Assembly (NCBI GenBank): GCA_948567375.1
Contig: OX419761.1
Span: 53,136,501-53,200,500 of the forward strand
Direction of reading: 5' to 3'
From: Lunularia cruciata
Lineage: Eukaryota > Streptophyta > Marchantiopsida > Lunulariales > Lunulariaceae
Length of the DNA stretch: 64,000 bases
This document shows, piece after piece, positions 56,127 through 64,000 of the stretch. The position numbers and the translations under genes were made by a program. Every line of letters starts with the position of its first letter. The stretch's first letter is position 1. Below the pieces are notes generated by a model. The model searched no databases and was not told the DNA's origin. It saw nothing but the letters and a program-made list of their open reading frames with translations.

Positions 56127-57537
56127 TTGGCACTGACGTGGTATTCATGGTATTTCAACATTTGTGCACCGCGAGGTCTCGGGGGAGTGCATTCTAGTCA
56201 TCAGTTAGAACGTGCACAGGTAGGTGGGGAATGGTTGTCGACCTTACGGAAGAAAATGGAAGGCATTGAAAGTCATGAAATGGAGTCGTCCATGCAAGAA
56301 AACGCTGATCAAATTCATGAAGAAGAAAATCAGGATACCACGGAAAGTCGCAGTGAAACGAGTGACGAGCACGCTTGGGCCCTGGAAGGTGCTCACGACA
56401 CCGGTGTGGAGTCAAACAACAGCAATACTCATTTGGAGAAGACCTTAATGCAATCGGTATCGGACATAATCGTGGAGTCGGTAGCCTCGATGAAGGATAT
56501 TGTCTCAAACAGTGGGACGAGTGCCACAGGTAACATCGAAACAGCGACATTCGTTGGTGCCTGATGTGACCTCACGTTTCCCTTGGACCTTGCAGCCATT
56601 GCCTAATAGACGTTTAGGCTGGACTTGCATATAATTGTGTACATCCTGAGTAGAGATATGGTCGCGACATAATTCTCGGCTGAATATGAGAATAGTTCTT
56701 TGGTTCTGTTTTGCAATTTCGGGTACCTTTATACATTAGAATGTAGTAGGTGAGAATGCGTTGCATAAGTGGTTTTTTATATCACGCGCCTCTGTACTCG
56801 CAAGATGGAGAGGAGCAGACGGCAATTCAGTCAGTCGGAAATATCATTAATCACTCTGCACAGTCTGTGAAAGAGGCTGTAATCAGCAATATGCATGGAA
56901 CACATGCTGGTAAGTCGATGGTCAGATATAATCTTGTATGTTTTGTATCTTTGCTCGTTCAGCTGTAATTTGTACCTCTTTCAGCCTTTCTTCATTTCGC
57001 AGAGAACGGAGAGGAGAAAACTGTGTTGCAGTCCGTGAGTTCAATTATAGTACATTCAGCACAGTCCGTCAAGGACTCGGTGGTCGGAGGCAGCAACGAC
57101 AGGTCCCTTGTTGGTAAGGATCAAATTCATTCATCTTGGATTCCTGGTTAATTTCTCGGAGCTCTTTTGAGATAAATATTTATCCCCTGGTGGGGAAGTC
57201 TGTTTCTGATCTTGTATGTTACAGTGGTCACTGCATAGGATTATTGTATATTCCTATCAAAGAGTCACATCCATAATTTGGTGATTTGAGGCAGAATATT
57301 TAGGTAGTGGGAATATACTGCGTGTGCTGCTGCTGCTGGATAGAAACTACCATTACTAATTGAAACTCACTTCGCTCATCTGGAACGAGTATCCCTCACT
57401 GACCTCTTTCGCTGTATCAAAATTGAACTAGTGATAGTGAAGGATAATCGACAGTATGACGAACATTCACTTTGGATGGTGCAGATCCAGACGAAACGGC
57501 AGAAGCGTCTATTCTCGTTCATTCTATACTTGACTAG
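56127..57537 (+). CDS. Acidic repeat protein gene with symmetric phase-1 exons (unknown function)
   Basis: Four exons join cleanly with GT-AG introns, all phase 1: up to 56529, 56805-56909 (105 bp), 57003-57113 (111 bp) and 57485-57537 (TAG). Exon 1 encodes an acidic, Glu/Ser-rich region, then EKTLMQSVSDIIVESVASMK. Exon 2 gives EQTAIQSVGNIINHSAQSVK. Exon 3 gives EKTVLQSVSSIIVHSAQSVK. The last exon gives a shortened version ending SILVHSILD. Each repeat is about 36 residues and amphipathic, and each has its own exon, so the gene grew by exon duplication. The first ATG is uncertain: 56127 is the earliest in frame, 56256 is an alternative, and an upstream exon spliced to the AG at 56219 is possible. 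I do not recognise the family. Confidence 0.55.
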
Positions 57538-59879
57538 TAAGACTCTGTTCTTCTCCTCTATCATCTTACGCTCCAGAACTTCGGCTTAGAGGAAAGACGA
57601 GACGAAAGTAGATGCTGGCTGGAACTTGTAATTTGATATATATGTCAATACTAGCTATATATTTCCATTTACGTAATCAAGAAAAAGATCATTACGTCGT
57701 GAGATAAGTTAAAATAGAAGTTGAGGACATGCATCATACTAGGGCACAGTGTCTGCAGAGATAGTAAATTGGTAAGTTTGTCGTGTGTGTGTTTGTCTCG
57801 ATAAGCAGAAAGCAACGTCTCTGGACTTGGTGGATTATCACGCATAGTCCCGATATTTATGTGAAATATGAGGAAAAGTAAAGATGTGCTATGTAGATGC
57901 TTACTAGACTGTTTCGATCAGATACAACTTCGCGACAGCATGCGGCAGGTCATAGGAGTAGGTACACACTGATGCATCTATATCCGTGTGCAAATTGACG
58001 TCAGTATCTGCCTACATTCTGTGGTCCGGTGCGGAGTCTTTGTACACTAAACGGGGTTATGCGCCTTTGCAGGAATGAGTAACCACCAACAGTTCTTGCC
58101 AACCTGGTGGAGATTCCATGCCAATAGAGGAGTTGGATTGATGGTCGTAGAGTTTCGAAGATTATTACAATATGAATTAGGACTGCTTTACAATTGCAGA
58201 TGCATTTCTGCGCCGATACCGAATTGCGAATTTAGTGGAGAAAAAGATGGGAAGGTTAGATTTTCATTTTACATGTGCAGGATTTGTCCCGCCTGGACGG
58301 CGTATGTAGCTTGACAAAGCTGTACAAGAAAAGAGAATATATTCTAGCTCCTGGACTGAGGGACACAATAGGCTAAATTGTTAAAAGAGTCAGACATTTG
58401 CCCTCTTCCACCAAACAAATGCTTGTTGCGCCGCTAGTTTTTGATTTGTGTTTGATCATGCAAATGTGAAAAAACTGTTCTTCCTTGCCTACAGGCAGGG
58501 AAGAGACCATTACTAGAACGTTACTCTCCTGCTCATTGTGTGTGCTACAGTATGCATCGGAAGAAGAAGATACGCCGAAAGAGGAAAATATATACCGTCT
58601 CAAAGTTAGCAATATAAGAATTATACACAAATTCCCGATATTTTTTAACATTTTTTTCTGAATCGAGTTATGACACTACGTTTCGATCATCGTGTGTGAC
58701 CAAATCTCATATGGCATTTAAACTGAATTTCAAGTGCAAGTAGACAGGCCGGAAACAATGACTCACAATGAGAGACCATAAGTAAGCATTGGAATGAACC
58801 TCGTTCTAACTTCCATAAAATATCAAGACATTTAGAGCTTCTCTGCGATAAAGAATATGGCCACTTAAAAAAATAGGCCGCCACATGGATAGATACGATG
58901 TAGATATATAGAGACGATGAAATGGAGCAATTACCTTTACTCCCACAAACTATATCCTTTCTACCGGCCAGTTTCCCACAAAGTAGATCCCTTTCATTGG
59001 AGATAAACTAGATAGTCTCGATCTCCAAGCCGGGTAGGAGTGCAGAAGCAAAGATACAAGTCTTCAAAGCCTTAAAAGCTGGAAAGAATATGAAGCAGAC
59101 TTTCAGACGGGATCCTGTACCTTTAAACTACGACGACAGATCAAAATACTTCCCTGTCTGAATAAATTTACTTTCAAGATGAGTGATTTGGACCAACAGA
59201 ATTGTCCTGGCAGAGATCTCTCTTGAGCAGAGTAAGAGACCTTCACCAAATGCACCGCAGAACTGCACTTGTATAAGTAGCGAAGAATGATTGTGTATTA
59301 GTCACTTCCAAGTGCACCAAAATTGAAGTGAGTACAGTGTCGAGTAAGAGGGAGCCTCGAGTCCTCTCCAGTACACCACTGCAGTTAAACTTGAACAAGT
59401 TGTGGTTCAATATCCCTCAAAATATTCCGGAGCCCTACTAAAACCGACTACAAGGGTACATACATCTATCATGTTTCCCGGTTGCGAGAACCGGTCAGCA
59501 GCAACGTTTATCAAGTATGTGCAGATGGGAAGATGAGTAGCAACTGACTCTCCCATTCTTCTAGTTAGTTGCTTTTCGGTGTTCATATGCCACTGCTGAC
59601 CTGTATAGGGGCTGGCTAGACATTGAAAGGTACCCTGTGTTCAAGATCTCAATGAAGGTATGAGTATTAACAAATCTCCTCTCACCCCTGCTCTGTACAC
59701 AGAGTCTGTCACCTACCAGTAGCAGGCACCGGACGTGACTACGACGGAGCTATCTGAATACAAATTTGAACAAGACGCATTGGTGGTATTCACCATATCA
59801 TACTGTTATGTACATCAAAATGGTAATTTACAGCGTCACACCTCTTTTCTTGTCGAGTTCTCTTGCACGCTCCACCTAG
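57538..59879. other. Intergenic region between two convergent genes
   Basis: It holds the 3' flanks of both genes. ORFs at 58075-58314 and elsewhere are short and lack support. No transposon homology to the left side was seen. Confidence 0.4.
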
Positions 59880-62800
59880 TCAATCGCTTTCCTTCACCAG
59901 TGCCAGAGTATGCCACCATCCACATGCCATACCTTTTGCTAAGCAGTTTTGCAGCATGACTTCTGTGGGTATTCCTCTATCCAGCGTGTCACCTATACCA
60001 AGCTGCCGACATTTACACAACACCCTAAGGATCAGCCATTGCGCTTAGCCGGCTGGATCTCAAACCAAGTGCGCTGGTAAGGAAAGAGCTGGAAATCGTG
60101 GGGTTTGCGTACAGACCTGCCCATATTTGTTCCAACCCCAGCAAAAAACCTTCCCCGTTTCTGCAAATGACAATGATGCGTAAACATCGGTTGAGATTCT
60201 AGTCCAGCATCAGAACTTTTCAGCCTTACTCGACTTCATAGCATAGTCCAGAACACATGCTTATGCAAGAGTGTACAAGGTGGTTTACGCAATCAATTAC
60301 GTAAAGCCATTCGGGTTAGGGGCCAGATGCTAAAGTACCTGTCAAGACCGCAGTGTGCCTCGCACCGCAGGAAACAGAAATAGCTGGTTGATTCTCGAGT
60401 ACAGGTGTCTCTACAAGAGTGGGTAACATCTGCAGAGACAACGCTGCAACAACAATCAGACTATCTCCATGTTATATAACTGCAGTATGTACCCGAAAGA
60501 TAGACATGCACCAAAGGGGAGAAAGTTACGTAATACTCACTTCTGCTTGATCACCACCAGTCCCCAGTTGACCAAACTGGTTGCCCCCACAAGCATACAC
60601 ATCTCCTGTGTCCGATATGAGCATTGTATGCCATAGCCCCGCAGCGAGGCCAGTAATTTTTATACCTCCAAGCGCGGAGATATACGCTGGGGATAGTTCG
60701 TCGTCTGTGCTTCCTTGACCGCACTGAGCACATGAAACAATAACCAATTTAGCTGAGTTAGTGACTAAAAAATTGCTTGATAACGAAGGGTGAATGCAAG
60801 CTACAATGCGAAGTCGACCTTGGATCACTAGAATTTGTCTGGAAGTACCATTTTCTCTTGTAGAGTGTTGCAGAAACAGGTTCAGGAGATGGTCTCTCAC
60901 CTGACCGTATAGGCCCCAACCAAACGATAATACTGCTCCAGAGTCTGATAGACGCAGAACGCCGTAACATTGTAAGGTCACTTCAAAAAGGAGATATCAC
61001 CAAAAGATCACAACGACAGACTTTCAGACATGGCAGATGACTGGCCTACATGCAGCAGACACTCTTCCACCATGAAAATATTTCAATACCAGTCACAACG
61101 GCACTGTGACGGCCGCCACAAGCTATCCCGGTCACACGGGTGCCCAACACCTCTGAAGGCGAGTTGGAGAAATTGACTACTGTGTTAAATCGGGAATTGG
61201 ATGACCCATTGCCGGTGGTGGCGGAGCAAGGTCTTCCCAGATGAGGTATAAGTTGTGGGCTTGAAACCATGCGCATTCGTATGCCTACACCAAGTTGTCC
61301 TTCGCCCCCATAACCCCATCCCCAGACTTTCCCTGCATCTGTAGCATCGGACATGATTGACATCTTAGCGACAGTGCTTCTCAACATCAAGAGAGAAGAT
61401 GTTCCTACAAGACTTGCTTTTAATTGATTGCAGAGGCTCCTGAGATCGTTAAGGTTCACTCGCCTGATAGAGCTAGAGTGTGTCGTCCACCGGCAGCTAC
61501 AGAAACAATTACCACACCTGGGTCCAGCGTCACCAAGCATGGTGGTGCCATCACGTTATCATCAGTTGTATCTTCATCAGCAACTACTGGTCTCCTCCTC
61601 TTCATATTATCGTCATCCGTTTTATCCACAATGCCAGAGTTGCTGTTCCTACGCCCACCAGCAGATTTAGCATTACTACCCCCCATTTTGCGCTTACTGC
61701 TCGACGAGAGGGTTCCCGCACGTGACCTATCCTGTCCTGCGGCATCGGCTACTCCTGCACTCCTGGATCTGGTCGCATCAAACGAAGTTGTGGGTGTTGA
61801 ATCCGCGCAGTCAGACGGCTCGTCCGAGCTGAGACGCGCAGCTTGCTGTTCTGAGAAATCATCCACAACCTCGCTGATGGAGCCAGCTACAGCTCCTTGA
61901 CCATCTGTAGCACTTGCAATATTTGCATTGGGTACGCACTCGCTCCACCCCCAGGTATACACTTCTCCTTGGTCTGATTTAAAATTCACAAGAACATGTC
62001 AATCAAGGAACTTTATCGAACATCTATCCGTCCTCGATTACCCTCGATTTATTTTGTTGCCATTGCACCGGTATCTGCAATCCCTAAATGTCACATCCAC
62101 GACTTTGACGCCAACTCGTCGCCTTTAACCTAACAAGACTAAAACTATCTCCACATAGTCATCCTCTAAACAGTCTGAAAGCTGAAAACCTTGTGGGACG
62201 GAAACATTTTGAGAGTGGGTTGTAACTGTCTGAGGTTTACCCCGCACAAGCTTTGGAGGAGATGATGTAGCCAGAATCTGAGAAAGTAGGAAGTTGCAAC
62301 TCACCCGTGACTGCAGCACAGTGTGCCCAGCCTGCAGCGGCTCGCACAATCTTGGCATCCCCATTCAAGGGGTAAGGTTCAGGTCGTTCCTACACAGAAC
62401 CAACGAGATGTTTCTCAAAATTCAAATGGATGGAAGCACAAAATCGCCGGATTCGTTCGACTTTCCAGTTCAAAGGAAGAGGGATAAGCTACAGACACTA
62501 CATCACTTCAACTCGATGCAGGTCCATAATATTCTTACTTGCTGCCTCCCTGTGATCATGTAGCATTGGCCAAGGTCGTTGGTGGACCCCCACGTATAAA
62601 TCTTCCCAGATTCTGCATGTGTAAATCAACCAATATCGTGGGTACCACATCAAAGAACGCACAGGTCCATTATTTGCTTTGGTCATCGACTGTACACAGC
62701 TGGTGGCTTCATTTCTGTTTATTGTGAGTATGTTACCAGCTAAACTGATTCCAATTCTTAGTGAAGCGCTTGGTTCAGCCTCCGGCACGGCTAATTCGTC

Positions 62801-63330
62801 ATAAATCAGATTACTGAGCATCCCATGGTAGCTCGCAGGCAATCTACTCATTTAGTTATAGGATAAATCGTCGCGTGAGAAGGGCCTGGACGAGGCTCGA
62901 CGAAATAGTATAAAAGTGGAACTTGTCATGCTACCTCGAAACGCGGGCTGAAAGCGTTTACGCGATGGTGCCACACATGACTTAATCTTCTTTACTTTTC
63001 CTGTAAAGGAATATTTCATGATCCAATAAAGCTGAGTACCCCATGTGGGACATTGACAGCAACACCATCGGGTACGTTTGGTAAGATAGATGGGTTTTAT
63101 ATACTCATCTTTCTTATCATCGGTAGAAAGTATGATTATGAGTGCCGAGCAAGTGAGTGGAAGGCACTACCTGAAATCGCAAGACCAAAGCCACACCCAC
63201 CACTACAGACGGTGCGCCACTCTTCCTGCACAATAGAAGGTGGCACTGCAGTGGGTTGCAGAAACGGTGTTCGCTGTAGAGATGCAGCTGGAAGATATCC
63301 CCACATTCGCATACTCAACTTCTCCCCCAT
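59880..63330 (-). CDS. RCC1-family seven-bladed beta-propeller protein (complete, 10 exons)
   Basis: The - strand exons are 63330-63171, 62612-62539, 62389-62305, 61973-61464, 61332-61090, 60944-60901, 60723-60541, 60429-60339, 60160-60117 and 60002-59880. All phases match and the sum is 1557 bp: 518 codons plus TGA. ATG sits in AACAATGG. Seven RCC1 blades can be read, each with a WG or FG strand and a CGxxHT-type strand: KIYTWGSTNDLGQ, GEVYTWGW, KVWGWGYGGEGQLG, LSFGWGLYGQ, YACGGNQFGQLG, KVFCWGWNKYGQLG, and the last strand CGWWHTLAL closing with MWGYLP near the N-terminus. Exon 4 carries a disordered insert of roughly 110 residues, Ser/Asp-rich with basic KRK and KRRRP patches (possible nuclear signals). 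Intron 4 uses a GC donor. Family roles in plants include UV-B sensing (UVR8), chromatin binding and cold response (TCF1). It resembles the latter type in its WGYLP start, but orthology is not established. Confidence 0.9.
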
Positions 63331-64000
63331 TGTTTCCTCTACTACTCCTCGCTATGATTCTTAAAACTCTGATGTTATCACCACAGCTGAAAGCAGTATC
63401 ATCATCATCATCATAATCAGGAGCGGTCAGACTCCCACATTACTGCAGTGCCATCCATCCAAGCGTCATGAACAATATGCCTTCTGCTTCTTCACACAGC
63501 TTTCCTTACCCCACTCCACTCCGCCTCGTGATTTCCTCAGCGATCCAATGCCATGATATTCTCCTTTGCCTTCCTCCACACCCACGCACGGTCTCCTCAA
63601 TATCGTTTTCAGAACTGCGTAATCCTGTTCTTCTCAGACTATATCAGATCCGTCCTTTAAGAGCCAAGATATCCACCTATAGAGCTCTCGCCCGCTCAAT
63701 ACAAGTAGCCCTCCTCCTCCTCAGAAACTAGGAAAATCTCACGACTTCCCTTCTGCAATCCACAGAAGCTTAAGGACAACCCCGCTACTCCTTTCTCCAC
63801 CTCCAAACGCTTCACCCGAGCTGCCGCTACAACATTGACCCCGTTCAACCACACTCTCTTTCCTCTTCCTCTGCTTGATGTCAACAACAACAACAACAAC
63901 AAACAGTCCACGACAAGATGACGGCTGATTGACTCCTCCTTTCGATATACTTAGAGAATTCTCCTCCGCCATATAACCTCATATTCCCATGTCTCCCTCG
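63331..64000 (-). promoter_or_regulatory. 5' flank and probable 5' UTR of the RCC1 gene
   Basis: CT/GA-rich sequence upstream of the RCC1 start codon, with short microsatellites: ATC repeats at about 63399-63416 and CAA repeats at about 63884-63903. The short open frames here look accidental. No clear TATA box is visible at a fixed distance, so the transcription start is not placed. Confidence 0.4.

Noticed and set aside
58075-58314. 79-codon ORF preceded by an AG as an extra exon of the 56-kb gene
   Set aside because: The upstream gene already ends at TAG 57537, and the frame has no similarity to its repeat units.
63136-63972. Several ORFs on both strands upstream of the RCC1 gene
   Set aside because: Low complexity and overlap with the probable 5' UTR and promoter. 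Only the frame from 63330 fits the splice pattern.
1-64000. CRISPR arrays, rRNA, tRNA genes or bacterial operons
   Set aside because: No spaced short repeats, no tRNA cloverleaf and no ribosomal RNA sequence were seen. The only tRNA-related sequences are retrotransposon primer-binding sites.

Overview
This is a eukaryotic, plant-type (streptophyte) window. About 54 kb of nested, decayed Ty3/gypsy LTR retrotransposons lies against about 9 kb of ordinary intron-containing gene space at the right end. The signs are initiator-Met-tRNA primer sites (TGGTATCAGAGC), chromodomain integrases, TG...CA LTRs with 5-bp target duplications, and a ten-exon RCC1 propeller gene of plant type. The species cannot be read from the sequence. 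A DNA methyltransferase-bearing gypsy element would fit a streptophyte alga or seed-free plant, but that is a guess.

Layout, outermost to innermost. Element F (chromovirus family 2, + strand) survives at 2917-3840, 14435-14655 and 32445-35384. Into it went: element A (family 1, only its 3' half in the window, ending 2916); element M (3841-14434, - strand); and element D2 (family 2, 14656-32444, duplication ACCTT). D2 in turn carries unit E1 (14897-18654), unit E2 (19516-21435) and element C (family 1, 23750-30279, perfect duplication TTGAG). M carries a solo LTR (11912-12590). Element H (- strand, about 35399-47275, LTR type G) carries element I (family 1, 38876-45440, perfect duplication TGCAT). 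A second, gutted copy of M (M2, 47276-53890) carries another type-G LTR and unit E3 (49339-53034, perfect duplication ACTAC).

The most interesting object is element M. Its single-frame polyprotein runs Gag, two zinc knuckles, protease, a DNMT3-like cytosine-5 DNA methyltransferase, reverse transcriptase, RNase H, integrase and a C-terminal PHD finger. A DNA-methylation writer and a probable chromatin reader are thus both built into one retroelement. Catalytic motifs are retained, but the copy is broken by eight TAG and two TGA stops and no TAA. The same lesion type (CAG to TAG, CGA to TGA) can be shown by comparing the three family 1 copies, and points to deamination of methylated cytosine.

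The second unusual object is the E family: 3.7-kb units with TG...CA ends and 5-bp duplications, no recognisable pol, and a reading frame of about 850 codons for a coiled-coil protein. A TATA-like box and a polyadenylation signal lie close together near one end. They look like solo LTRs whose U3 holds a gene.

Gene space: a small acidic protein gene (56127-57537, +) built from symmetric phase-1 exons that each encode the same roughly 36-residue repeat, and a complete RCC1-family gene (59880-63330, -) whose ten exons join to exactly 518 codons plus stop and give seven propeller blades.
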